Positions 9,717 to 20,220 of a DNA stretch of 25,540 nt are shown here, piece by piece (position 1 is the first letter of the stretch; the number at the start of each line of letters is the position of its first letter). Source of the DNA: Lyophyllum atratum. Taxonomy: Eukaryota; Basidiomycota; Agaricomycetes; Agaricales; Lyophyllaceae. The stretch is taken from contig JACGCN010000133.1 in assembly GCA_014905825.1 (NCBI GenBank), forward strand, positions 1-25,540. Reading direction: 5' to 3'. A program made the position numbers and the translations under genes. The notes under the pieces were generated by a model, which did no database searches, was not told where the DNA came from, and was given only the letters and a program-made list of their open reading frames with translations.

Positions 9717-11312
9717 CTAGGGTTCGACAAGCTTCACGGAGGATAGTGCAGTATCCATGACAAGGACTCCATTTATCAAGGACTGCACGATGCGCCCGGA
9801 CCCTTCATCTAAAATGGGGGGCCACACAACATTCCAATCGCGAGAGTATTCGCGAGCCTTGACAGTATAGTCAGGATTTGTCCCTTTCCTATCATCCTTC
9901 CACGCAAAGCCGAGCCTAAGGGCCGAGTCACGGTGATGATGAGCAAACATCTTCTCAAATCCTAGAGCCAGATCCGGGAACCGTGGACCTGAGAACCGTG
10001 CCAGCTCAAAAGTCTGAGGTGGCTGTTGGACGTTGTGCGGGATGACGAGGCCGTGGACTGCGCTCCCTGCAAAGAATGCAAAATGTGTTGCATTCACGTC
10101 GATGAAAGCTGCAGATAATCCGCCGTGACGTGTGCGGTTCTTGGGAGGACATGGGAGCCGCCATGATGGTTCGGTCGCGTGCGTTGCGGCGGTGACAAGG
10201 AGTTGTTCCTCGCAAACAACTGGAATGACGTCATAGATCATGAAGGTAGTGTCACTGTCAGAGAAGGCGAGTAGTCTGTTGCCTGGAAGTAACCGTATAC
10301 AGTCCTGCTTAGAGTGAGTAGTGGGTAGATGAGAATATTATGATAACGTACTAGGTAGTGTCCATATAAAATGACCGCTTTGCAAGGCAAGGATGATGTT
10401 GTTTTGGTCCAATCAAAAACTTCGATAGAAGAGATGAGCTCTGATGACCACATGAGTCGGCCAACGAGCTGCCCATGCAGAGTAAGGTCGGCGACTTCAC
10501 CAGTAACGTGAGCTCGAAATGATCGAAGAGGGCTAGCATTTAGGTACGCCTGTTCCCCGTGGCCAACTAGAGTAACAGCCCATATATGGATGGAGAGGAA
10601 GGATTCAGAGTCAGCTAGGAGTCAACTTAGCAAACAAAAGAGCCTGACGAGGGAAAAGAAGCCTTACGATCTTGCCAAGCTGGCGAGACAGCCATCGTAA
10701 ACGCAAGATTTGGAGAGCGTTCATCAATGTCGATGCAGATGTGGTTTATTTCCCGGCGGTCCGGGAGCATAAGTAACAGTCTCCCATCGAGATTGGACGA
10801 ATCCAGATCGTAGACCGTTACCGATCCATCGTCACTCCCAACAAGGAGCCAACGGCCTCCTGGCACGAGACACACCCCCGATGCCGTGTGGTCTCTTATG
10901 TAACGAGTTCGAGTGGGTTTCGTGTTGTTCGATTTCCATCCAGCATCAGCACTTATTCGCTGTGTCACCCAATGTTCCAGGTCAGACGCGGAATACACTT
11001 CCAAGGGCGATTCCAGGCGAGGCGAATACTTGTGCTGGGAACGATATTGGCGCAGTTGGCTGCGCCAGATAGACAGTGATTTGGAAACGATGTATAGGTA
11101 TTTGCATGTCTAAAAGACTGAGTGAGGGGGGAATGGAAGCGAAGATAGAGCGGTTTTACCTGACGGATCTTCATTAAAGAATACCAGTCTAATTCCTCCA
11201 TTATCTTCGTTGTCAGTTCCAGCGGTAGCGTGATTAGAGTGTCACAGGCCATAGGGGTAAGATTCGCCTGGGCAGTGGACGACGGATGCGCAGAAAGGCT
11301 GGGAGGCAGCAT
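9717..11312 (-). CDS. F-box protein with propeller-like (WD40-type) C-terminal region
   Basis: This is probably an SCF ubiquitin-ligase adaptor whose C-terminal propeller would bind substrate. Exons (minus) are 11160-11312, 10668-11109, 10352-10614 and 9717-10307, with introns of 50, 53 and 44 nt; the sum is exactly 483 codons (482 aa). The F-box lies at about residues 28-70: LPLELTTKIMEELDWYS, then across the first intron TCKYLYIVSKSLSIWRSQL. A WD-like blade follows: TASGVCLVPGGRWLLVG and GSVTVYDLD. Further strand-rich segments include LLPGNRLLAFSDSDT, FMIYDV and AFIDVNATHFAFFAG. The gene ends NGVLVMDTALSSVKLVEP. Similar proteins are common in mushrooms and mostly unstudied. The start ATG is supported by the F-box lying close behind it. 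Blade number cannot be counted reliably by eye. Confidence 0.8.
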
Positions 11313-12004
11313 ATATGGTCCCCTTAGTAAGGTCGAAGTTCAATCTGCTTCGAAGGGGCCCTTGGGAATGCCTCCTGTTTCCGGCCCTGCCGTTGCCCCA
11401 AATTGACCAACCGTTCTCCACGTGTGCTAGGATTGGTTAGCACCATCCCTGAAGCTGATTGTAACCGGCAGCTGCCAACGACTAGGTACTAGTAGAGGGA
11501 TGTCATTAGCAACGGCGTCGCAGTCTACAGTGGGGCTCGCAACTGCTGGTCCTCGTCCTTGAAGCTTATGAAGTGAGGCAGGAGATCCAGGTAAAAAGCA
11601 CAGAATATTTTGTTCTCACGGTGACCTCCCAACTAGAATAGGTATGTCGCGGCACTGCATCCGAACATAAAGCGCTACCCAGAAGAATGTCAGAATTATC
11701 ACAGCGGGTGTGGTGCATTGGGTTCATCGGCGAGTCTTTGTGAGGCATGATTAGAGCTTGTCTATCATCTATCGTCTGCGCCCTAGGAGTTTGATCTTGT
11801 CATGGACCTGCCACCCAGCTGCCACTGCACCACTACCGTTACGTTTTTCTTGAACCCATGACTACATACCAGTGTCTGCCCATGCATTCCAATTACTTGA
11901 TAAAATGCTGCTCAGGTGCTGCCGATCTTAGGACTTGGTAGTCGAGAGGGCGGGCGGATTGTTCAAAACTCAAGTGTGTCCACTTCATAATGCGAAAAAA
12001 AGAA
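11313..12004. other. Intergenic region upstream of the F-box/propeller gene
   Basis: This stretch of about 690 bases should contain the promoter of the minus-strand F-box/propeller gene. I see no frame with protein-like features. The A run at about 11994-12000 is, on the minus strand, a T run just past the tRNA 3' end and probably acts as its Pol III terminator. Confidence 0.45.
11994..12000 (-). terminator. Probable RNA polymerase III terminator of tRNA-Asp
   Basis: The plus strand reads AAAAAAA, so the minus-strand tRNA is followed within about five bases by a run of seven T, the usual Pol III stop signal. Confidence 0.7.
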
Positions 12005-12098
12005 CTCTCTGCCTGGGAGTCGAACCCAGCTTTCGCGCGTATCCGTAGTCTAGTACATAGATGACAGGCGCGTGTACTAACCGATATACTAGCAAAGA
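12005..12098 (-). tRNA. tRNA-Asp (GUC) with a 22-nt intron
   Basis: Read on the minus strand, the acceptor arm TCTTTGC pairs with GCAGAGA (one T-G wobble). The D arm is GTAT...GTAC around ATCGGTTA. The anticodon stem CGCGC pairs with GCGCG, and the loop CTGTCA-C carries anticodon GTC. The T arm CTGGG-TTCGACT-CCCAG is perfect, with discriminator G. Between loop positions 37 and 38, the canonical site for nuclear tRNA introns, lie 22 extra bases (plus-strand 12040-12061). The mature length is 72 nt before CCA addition. The intron would be removed by tRNA splicing endonuclease and ligase. Confidence 0.92.
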
Positions 12099-13050
12099 CG
12101 ATGAAAGTTCAAGCAACCTTTGCACTATATGACAAATAAAAGCCAGCCTGATGAATCTGACTACTTGAAATCTGTCAGAGTAGGTGCTATTAGTATGATC
12201 ATTGATCCGCGGTGTTCTTTGCACACGGAATGGGACTCATGGGAGGTGAAAGCAGTAATAATCCCTCTCGCGTGAATGCCGGATGTTGGTCGGAGGTTCA
12301 GCGCTCAGCTGTGGAGGGTGTGGGGAAGGCCGGCTACTTGAGATCAATTACCCTGGAGGTAGGCTAGCCGACAGTTACCCTGAAATTTGTTCGTGGATCC
12401 GCTGGATACACAAAAGCCGCGGGTACCGTGAGGATGATTCCAATGGGTGAGAGTTTGACCTGCAACAGGTTCATACGCACAACACGATGATTGGGAGAAA
12501 CTGGGATGAGCAGGAGGGAGGAACGGTACTGCCAGAGTATGATAAATTGATGATGGAGTGCATGCGAATAATAATAACGGTCCCTGGCAGTGCTCAGGGA
12601 AGCATTATGACGTCGACAGGCAACGTGTGGGACGAGATGTCCGGCGGAGGTCGGCAGCACTCTGGCCGCCATAGTGGCGCTGATCCAAGCAGAGAGCCGT
12701 ATCGTTACCAAGTTTCAATCATGACGGGGGTTTTGAGGTCTGGGTCATTTGTTAACAGGTGACTGACACCATGCATGCATGATTCAGATGGAGGTTCGTT
12801 CCTTGCGGGTGAGGTCGGCTTTACGTGCGGAATGGCAGAGATTAGTGTGCCACGTCGACAGTGGGGCTCCATATGGGCAGCGGACGGAGCTCACGTCGGA
12901 GGCGCGGACAAAGAGAGGGGAAAGATTGGGGGAAAAGCCCCGGACCGGTGTAATCGTACATCACGTGATGCCTGAGTTCCGGAGATTTGATCGCAAAATC
13001 ACAAAGTGGAGTCCGAGGTGGTCGAACGCTGTAGTTTGTCGACGGCCACA
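12099..13050. other. Intergenic region between tRNA-Asp and the kinase gene
   Basis: About 950 bases with no recognisable gene. It should include the kinase promoter. A frame of 91 codons at 12487-12762 has an ATG but resembles nothing I know and shows no splice or codon pattern that would support it. Confidence 0.4.
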
Positions 13051-15873
13051 ATGCAAGTCGCCTTGCATCCCTCGCCGCCGTCGTCGATATCCTCGTCACA
13101 CTCGGGTTCGTCCCAGTCGCGCCTCTCGTTCCTGAGCTCCTCGTCGTCCTCGACATTCTCGGACATCTCGGTGTCCTCACTGCCGTCCCCACCACATTCC
13201 AGTGCGAAGACCCACGCATTCTTCGCGTCGCCCTTCTCCACGCGTCCGCCGTCACCCACGTGTGCACCCTCACCGCCGTCGACCAAGACCTATAGCTTTT
13301 TTGCGGTTCCGGCTATAGACATTGCGACGCCGACAATATCAACACCCACCACGTAGTCCATAGTCGAATTAGATTTGACTAGCGAGCCAACGCCACGCCC
13401 CAAAGACCTAGAGCCTGATTTATCGACCCTCTGGCTGTCGCGCGATCCCGATGAGCCCTCGGCCGGCTCCATAATCTCTTCAGAGCGGCAGATACCTGCA
13501 CAGTGCTCACCCACCTCCGCGACCTTCTGTCCTCTCTCGCCTTCCTTGCCACCCGCCGCGAAAAACACCAGTCTTAGGCTCCATAAGCCGCTCGGCCACG
13601 GCGCATTCTCCAGCGTCTGGCTCGCTGACGATCTTTCACCTGTGCCACTCGTCCTCCGATCCCGCCGCAGCCTCCGGGACCTTCGCCGCCAAGCTTCGCT
13701 CAAATCTCCCTCCTCCGCTAGATCCTCCAATGCTCCCTCAAGTAGACCGTCACTGTCGCGTACAGGTTCGCTTCATAAGCTCCGTGCTCGCGTCCCCGGT
13801 ACTAGCCCCATACGTAGCCTAGACTCCGCCAGCATAGACGCATCTGAACACATACCTTCGAGCCTCTCCCGCACGTCCTCAACGTCCTCTACCTCCACGT
13901 CCTCTACCTCCACGTCCTCATCCATAACCTCGTCCTCAAGTTCGGCGAAGGGTCGGTCATTGAGGATATCGATCACGGAACCGTCGTCCCCGCCAGCGGC
14001 AAGCGGTGGGTTGAGCAGAAGCAGCAGCACGAAGGGCCGCCTCGTCGCAGTGAAGATGACTGTGCGTGGTGGGGCCGGTACGACGAGAGGCGAAGACGAG
14101 GAGAGAGAGAAGGAGCGCACGCGTGTGGCCTTTGTCAGAGAGGTCGAGGTGCTTCGTGTGAGTTGGTTTTTCATTTCCTTTTTTTATTCCGGGATGTTCC
14201 TGCATCTTTCCTTGGCTTCACAATTTGCACAATTTGCACGGCATTTACGGGGTGCAAGAAGTCGTAGCGTCGCTTGAGAGTGGGCTGCGGCGTGTCCTGG
14301 GCGAGTCTTATAATAGATCAAAAGGACCCTGCCTCGGTGCCTACAAATCGAGTGTTATGTCACCTCTTCGGTTCAGGGGTCGTCTACATCTGTGCTCTTC
14401 TCTTCCCGTGCTGGCCACACAAGCATTCGTCCCATCCAATATACTCATCCTTTCCCCCTTCACTCATCTACCCTCTGACCCCGCATATACCAAGACTAAT
14501 TCGTACCCCCACAGCACATCTCCCACCCGAACATCACACCACTCCTCACGCACCTATCAACACCAACCCACCATGTCCTGGTCCTCCCCTACCTCCCCGG
14601 CGGCGATCTCCTCGCGCTCGTGAACACTGACGCCGCATGGACGCGGCTCCGAGAGAGCGTCCTCCAGCGCATGTGGTGCGAGCTGTGTCGCGCCGTAGGG
14701 TGGATGCACGGTGTCGGCCTCGTCCACCGCGACATCAAGCTCGAGAGTGAGTTACCTTCCTTGATACTCATAATATATAGTATCTGATGCGATCCTCTTT
14801 TCCGCACGCAGACATCCTCCTGACCACAGAAATCTACACCACCCTGTCCCAGCGTCCCGATGCGCCCGCGCCAACCCTCGACGACCTCCCCGCCCCGCCC
14901 GCCCCACTCCTCAAGCTCACAGACTTCGGCTTATCGCGGTTCGTCGATATCCGGTCGGAGGAGGAACGCGCGAGGGACCGGGCGGTGAGGAAGGCAGCGA
15001 GACGTGCTGCATCTCCTGAAAGGCCATCGAATGGTGTTGATCCAGAAGCGGCCAGTCGGGATTTATATGCCACACCGGGAGAGGACGAAGATGAAGTTGA
15101 GGAGGAGGAAGACGAAGACGAAGAGGACGAGGGCCCCCTCCTCTCCACGCGCTGTGGGAGCGAGGCCTACGCCGCGCCCGAGCTCGTCACGGGCGGGACA
15201 GCACCTCCACCCCGAACACGCGTCACCCGCACCCGCAGCCGGGTCCAACAAAAACGGGGCGCTCGGGGTGTGTACGACGCGCGCGAGACAGATGCGTGGG
15301 CGTGCGGTGTGGTGCTGTATGCGCTCGTTGGGCGGCGGCTGCCTTTTGGGGAGGGGGTTGGTGGGAATGGGGTGGGGGTGGGGGTGGGGATTGGAAGGGA
15401 AGGGGAGGGGGAGGGGAGGGGGGGTGGAGAGCCGGATGGCAAGGAGGGCGTGGTTGATGCGGATTGCAAGGGGGGAGTATGAGTGGCCGGAGGCGTCCGC
15501 GGCTGGGGAGGGAGATGGGGAGCTGATGGGGCGCGGGTTGGCGGCGTCCGAGGGGGCACGGAGGGTCGTTGGGAGGTTGCTCGTTAGGGATCCGAGGAAA
15601 CGTGCGCGGGTGTCGGAGCTGTGGGGGGACGTGTGGATGGGCGGGGATGGGGAGGTGCAGGTTCCCTGCTCTGATGGACGTGCGTCTCCCGCTTTATTGG
15701 ATGGGGAGGAGTGGGAGGTGGAGGAAGTGGAGGCGGATGTGGATGGGGGAGGAGAGATGGGGGAGGAGGAGATGGAGCTCGCGCTGGCGGAGGCGGAGGA
15801 GGAGGTGGATGAGTTTGGGGTGCTGGTGGACCAGGATGGGATTGATGATATTGCGAGGCAGGAGGTTGTGTGA
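13051..15873 (+). CDS. Serine/threonine protein kinase with serine-rich insertion and acidic tail
   Basis: Proposed exons are 13051-13305, 13357-14157, 14515-14746 and 14812-15873, about 780 aa. Kinase motifs in order: glycine loop GHGAFSSVWLA, VAVKM lysine, HISHPNI, VLVLPYLPGGDL, catalytic loop HRDIKLEN (across the 65-nt intron), DFGLSRF, APEL and TDAWACGVVLYALVGRRLPFG. So all catalytic residues are present. Between glycine loop and lysine lie about 150 mostly Ser/Arg/Pro residues, far more than usual. A second, acidic insertion (Glu/Asp run at about 15078-15135) sits between DFG and APE, and the C-terminus is Glu-rich. One extra base must be ignored in the G-rich stretch 15347-15428 for the frame to reach RRAWLMRIARGEYEWPE and the end. 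The N-terminal join across the TAG at 13354-13356 uses a 51-nt phase-0 intron and is less certain. I cannot name the kinase; it resembles CAMK-like fungal kinases. Confidence 0.82.
13882..13920 (+). repeat. 15-bp tandem repeat coding for Ser/Thr
   Basis: The unit ACGTCCTCTACCTCC is present twice in full (13882-13896 and 13897-13911) and then in part. It lies inside the serine-rich insertion of the kinase and encodes TSSTS-type residues, so length changes of five residues would keep the frame. Confidence 0.85.
14220..14239 (+). repeat. Short 9-bp tandem repeat in a kinase intron
   Basis: ACAATTTGC occurs twice in tandem followed by AC, within the 357-nt intron of the kinase gene. Probably neutral slippage. 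Confidence 0.7.
15347..15428 (+). other. G-rich tract with strong G-quadruplex potential
   Basis: The coding strand has at least ten runs of three or more G separated by one to six bases. It encodes a Gly/Val/Glu-rich loop of the kinase C-lobe. Such a tract can fold into G-quadruplexes and is difficult for sequencing, which fits the apparent extra base needed here. Confidence 0.75.
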
Positions 15874-16585
15874 AGGACCTTCCTTGCGACGTTGTGCGCC
15901 CCCGGTGCCGCCCCGACTATACCCACATGGGTCGCAAGGACGCCTTGGTTCTTCGTTCGTCCCTGCCCCCCGCCCCCGCCCCCCGACCGATACACATATT
16001 CTTGACTGGATGGTCGGAGGAGATCCACCCGCCGTGTCGAACAGACGCGCGTCCCACTTTGTTTTCTGGAGCCCTCCGATCTACATATTCACATTTGCGA
16101 TACCCTCTCTCATTTCCTTCCCTTCTCCCATCCTAATCAAGCGTATTTGCACATTATTCTTATCATTACCTTGTCTTTTATACCATTGTTTCCAATACTG
16201 TATTGCGTTCTATCACTTTATGTTGTGTCACGTTGAACTTGTGTTATGTGTTGGCCTTGTGTAGAGGTGTGCGGTTGTTGCTTGTAGATAGAACGTAGAG
16301 TATAGCTTAATAGACTTATGATTTTCGAGAGGATTGTGAAGCTATCGTTCGGATATGTTTTTTCATAGCTGGCTCGACAACTGTGTCAGTTAAGGAAATG
16401 CATGATTAGCGAAAGGTCAAGAGCAAGGTCATGAGCGCTTAAGGGTGATTCGCAGAATGTTGATATCTCACATCGAAAGCCTCCGTCCGCCAGCAACGAC
16501 ATCCGCCTCCATCACCCTCTTCAAACCCATCGATGATTCGTGGTCAGGCGTTCAGGACTCGTAATAAGATGATATTTATTGGTGC
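15874..16585. other. 3' region between convergent kinase and WSC genes
   Basis: About 710 bases that must hold both 3' UTRs. There is a C-rich run near 15966-15987 and T-rich sequence from about 16100 to 16250. I see no gene. Confidence 0.45.
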
Positions 16586-17700
16586 TTAAGTCACTTTATA
16601 CACCGACATCCTATCCGCGTTCCCGCAACGCTCAAAGTAATTATAGATGCAAGCCATTCCACAGTCGTCGTTCGGCCCTTTGACAACGCCTTCCAATTGT
16701 GAGGCAGTACCGCACCCTAAAACGGTCCGCGTCAAAGGGGGAAACAACAAAAAAAGAAGAAGAGAGGAAATATGAGAACTCACAGCATTCGTCCCTGTAC
16801 TCGACACCTGCGTAGTGAAAGCCAGCTCTGCCGCAGGCGTCCGCGCAGACCTCCAGCGTGAAGAACCGAGTGTCCACTATCGCTCGGTATGGGAATACCT
16901 TGGCAGTCTGAGAATCACTGGACGAAGGATCCGTCAGTGTGTTTTTGTAGAATGGAGATGCTAGGATACAAGTGAGAGAAGACTTACTGATAACACCCCT
17001 GGTACGCCCATGCCTTGCCGTTTCCGTTAACTACTGCGGGTGCGCTGGTAGGAGATCCAGGAAGCGACACGATGGTCAGACGGCCTTGAGCTCCGCAGGG
17101 TTGAGAAGAATTTCCGGAGCATGGCACGTTGCATTCGCTATCGTCAACTTGAACCGCTGTATTTTGTAAAACCCAGTCGCAGACTTATGGATAAATATTC
17201 ACAGAATCAGTCAGCCGCATCCCAAAAACCGGGCAATTAAGAAGTGTTGCAGAAAAGTACTTACAGCACCCGCCACCACGCCCTAATCCGACGTATGCAA
17301 GGTTGTAATACCCAGCTTGACTATTACAAAAGTCGAGGCATCTTTCGATAGTAGGCCCCCCAGAAAATAGTACAGTGAGAGAATTGGATCCTGGATGGTC
17401 GTCCCTGTCCATAAATAAAGCTGGCATCCTATAATCGATGCTGCGAGGTAGTGAACAGGGCTTACGTGAAGCATCCTAGATACCCATAACGCCCCCACTT
17501 GGTAATATCGTCAGGGATGGAAAGCCCAGGTGGGAAATCACGAGGTGATACATCCTGCACGGTCGCTGCAGCGATAACACGGGGCTGCTGGGGGAAGGAG
17601 TGAAGAAGGTTGAGTCTTCTTATGACGCCACGACGAATTAGGAAGCTACCAGTATCGCGAAAAGTGAGGCGAGTAGCAGAGAGGTCACAGAGGCCAGCAT
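16586..17700 (-). CDS. Secreted protein with two WSC domains
   Basis: WSC domains are about 80-residue, eight-Cys carbohydrate-binding modules; the protein is expected in the wall or outside the cell. Exons (minus) are 17650-17700, 17466-17587, 17265-17428, 16988-17183, 16784-16917 and 16586-16716, exactly 266 codons (265 aa). The N-terminus MLASVTSLLLASLFAIL is a signal peptide. WSC 1 runs from YGYLGCFT through CLDFCNSQAGY, YVGLGRGGGCFCDW and ECNVPCSGN to QPCGAQGRL. WSC 2 runs from WAYQGCYQ through VCADACGRAGFHYAGVEY and ECWCG to CGMACIYNYFERCGNADR. There is no enzyme domain or membrane anchor after it, so this is a WSC-only protein. The intron 17429-17465 is only 37 nt. The first exon is supported by the signal peptide and phase, not by homology. 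Confidence 0.87.
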
Positions 17701-18854
17701 TTCCAACAGGGTCAAGCGCTTGTGAGGTGCCCTATGGTGAACATTCTGCAGCAAAGCTATGTCGTACTTATACCTGCGCGACTTGGCCGACAGGCACATT
17801 CCAATGCCGAAGTGCATTCATAATCCATCGGAAAGAGCACAGACGAAGCCCGCGCTCGTGGTCAATCATGTCGAATTTGGGTCCTCTCAATATGCGCATG
17901 ACAGCCATTGTCAATGCCCCGTCTATCGAGTCAAACTTTGAAGGATTCGTTCCGATATTTCGACGCTTTCTGATCTTGAACGCACTGCGTAGCCTCGCGA
18001 CGGAATTAATTCGGACTGCCGAAAGCTCTCTGATAATGGAAGGACCAGAGGCAGAAGGCGTTGTAGGAACCAAGAAGTATAGTTAGAGTCTCTGAGTGTG
18101 AGTACGGGACTCGAATCACATTGCAGCTCAAATTTGGAGATTGCCAGTGAAGGCTGTCAAGATGCCGATAAGATGGTCAAACGCTGACATTTCGGCCCGG
18201 CCTACTGGTGCCTAGAATCTGGGTATTTTTGACCATGAGCTTTAAGTTGTTCATTGTCAGCGCCTTGGTTGACGGAACGACTCTCAAATACCGCGTTCTA
18301 CGGAGTCAGGCCTCTGCTCTAAAGCTGCGGAGCAATCAATGCCTTTGCACCACCTTGCAAGCTTGCCAAGGCACGAAATCTGATTACTTAGATAAAACGG
18401 CTATCCTAGCAAGGCTAGCGTGTAAGTAACAGCTCAGGAAGAGAGTGGCTTACACATAGTTCAGGCAGGCAGCACGTTTACACAGCGCTATATCGACATC
18501 ATCGTCCACGTATGCCGCCCTCTGCCTAGACTCAGCTGTTCCACTCCCGGCGCGGCCATGCTGTTGTCGTCGCCAAAGTAGACCGTAGGACTTCACCTCG
18601 GAAAGTAAGCTGGCAACAATAGAGGGATCGATTGCTATTCTCTCAGGAATGGCCGCTGGTTTTAGATGAAGAGTTTGTGTGTGATGCGGCAATCCTTGGG
18701 AGGCGCATCCGTCATGGCGGTCATTGAGACGACACTAGGTTTATGGTAGGACCCTTGGGCTGTGATATATCTGCGAGCTTCAGAACTGCTTATGATGTGC
18801 GACGACTTACAATACGAGGACCCTAAGCTCGAGACATGGTTGAAGATTGGTAGG
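17701..18854. other. Intergenic region between F-box gene 2 and the WSC gene
   Basis: About 1.15 kb. It should contain the WSC promoter and the 3' UTR of F-box gene 2 (both on the minus strand). Open stretches on the minus strand at 17768-18073 and 18450-18692 lack recognisable features, and the first has no ATG start. Confidence 0.4.
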
Positions 18855-20220
18855 TCAACAGGAAACAGGTTGTCTGTCGAACCACCGTTCAAACGCTTGC
18901 AGTGGTTCAAGAATGCTGACTTGTGAGAGTCCAGGAGTGACTTCAAGGGCGACACAGGGCCGCATCGTCCACCTCCAGCACCGCAAAATCTCCTCCGCCA
19001 TTACCGTAGTGTCTAGCCCCTCGTCGTAATTAGTAGATAGCCATCTGAGTTGAACCATGCAAAGCCGACTAATGTTGGTATTTTCCGTAGCAGCACGCTG
19101 TAAGACGGCCCATCCAGGCGGCTCCCCCGTCTCGGAGAAGGGAAGCAGGTCCTCAAGATAGGCGTCGAATGAGATCACACGGACATGAGGGGAGGTGATC
19201 TGCGTGAGAGCATCCACAACCCAGGGTCCTTCGCAGAGAAGGTCGACACCGTGGAACCAGATGTTGCGTAGATTAGGGTGGTGCGAAATATCAATGGAGG
19301 GAACACCAGGGGTAACTTGAAAAGAACGGTCAGCATGGCGTCGATGGAGGAGTGAAATTGGCGCAACTAAAGAATTCGTCGTAGAGATCGAGCTCCTGGA
19401 TACTAGGCCCAAGGAGTCGCATATAATGAGCTATGTCTCGGATCTGTTGCTGCATGGTGTGATCAGCTATATGCTTCCCAGGTCGAAGGTCCAATCGTGT
19501 AATTTCAGTGACACCGGATGCAAGCAAATACGGCACGATATGAACATTCTGGCCGGTAAGGATCAGAGACTGTAGATTCGGCAGTCTGGAATGAGCTCCG
19601 GGCTGAGTGTCGAAAGACTCCGCAGGAGCAGGGAGGGAGGGGTCATGCCAGTGGACATTAATAAGCGCGAGGTGTCGGAGGGACCCAAATTCTGGCAGCA
19701 TCGTGGCAAACTCGAACAGTGACTCGCAGAGAGCGTGTCCTATTGCCAGATCGGTAAGCTGATGGGCGTGGGGGCGAAACCACGATGACCATTCCGAGGT
19801 TTGCAACCATTCACCTGGCCTGAAGTACCTCGCACACGCGGACACGTAGAGTTGGGTGAGGGCCGGAAGATGGGCAGTGAATTTAACGGGGTCGACGCAT
19901 TTACTGGTGTAAACAGATAAGCTGCGGATCACAGGCCCTAGAGTGTTCAGGCTCCTCGGTACGGTGATGATGTCAAGGAAACTCATCGCGCTCGCTCTCC
20001 GTTTGATTTTGGCAGATGTCCGTAAGTGGAGGCGGGCCCTAGGAAGCCAGGACGAACAGACTAACGTGCATGCAGCAAGGGCATGCTTGTTGTCGTAGAG
20101 GTGGTCTATGATGTAGTCGTGGAGTTCCCCCGGAATGCGGCTTGTGAGGGCTTTAGGTAGTGCGGTGGGTGTCCTAGTTTCATCTACATTCGACGACAGC
20201 AGAGGTCCTGCTGGCTCCAT
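18855..20220 (-). CDS. F-box protein with leucine-rich body, paralogue 2
   Basis: This is the same type of putative SCF adaptor as the gene at 8009-9330, on the other strand. Exons (minus) are 19368-20220 and 18855-19315, with a 52-nt intron, giving 437 aa without correction. The F-box is at about residues 27-70: RIPGELHDYIIDHLYDN, LAACTLVCSSWLPRAR. Leucine-rich segments include LRHLALINVHWHDPSLP, LQSLILTGQNV, ITRLDLRPG and IQELDLYDEFF; after the intron come NLRNIWFHGVDLL and QITSPHVRVISFDAY. Both genes have the intron after the LDLYD/E motif in phase 1, which supports common descent. The paralogues differ mainly in the C-terminal third. The stop at 18855 follows a Trp/Phe-rich end and could be altered by another small intron. 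Confidence 0.83.

Noticed and set aside
12487..12762. 91-codon plus-strand frame with ATG
   Set aside because: No family resemblance, no splice support, and composition like flanking non-coding DNA.
12771..12782. ATGCAT alternating run, considered as an origin or Z-DNA site
   Set aside because: Too short and isolated to support any function.
15063..16028. Very long minus-strand frame opposite the kinase
   Set aside because: It is the Pro/Ser-rich mirror of the Gly/Glu-rich coding strand; strong G/C bias keeps it open by chance.
17768..18073. Minus-strand 101-codon frame upstream of the WSC gene
   Set aside because: It has only a TTG start, and the WSC gene has its own signal peptide and ATG at 17700.
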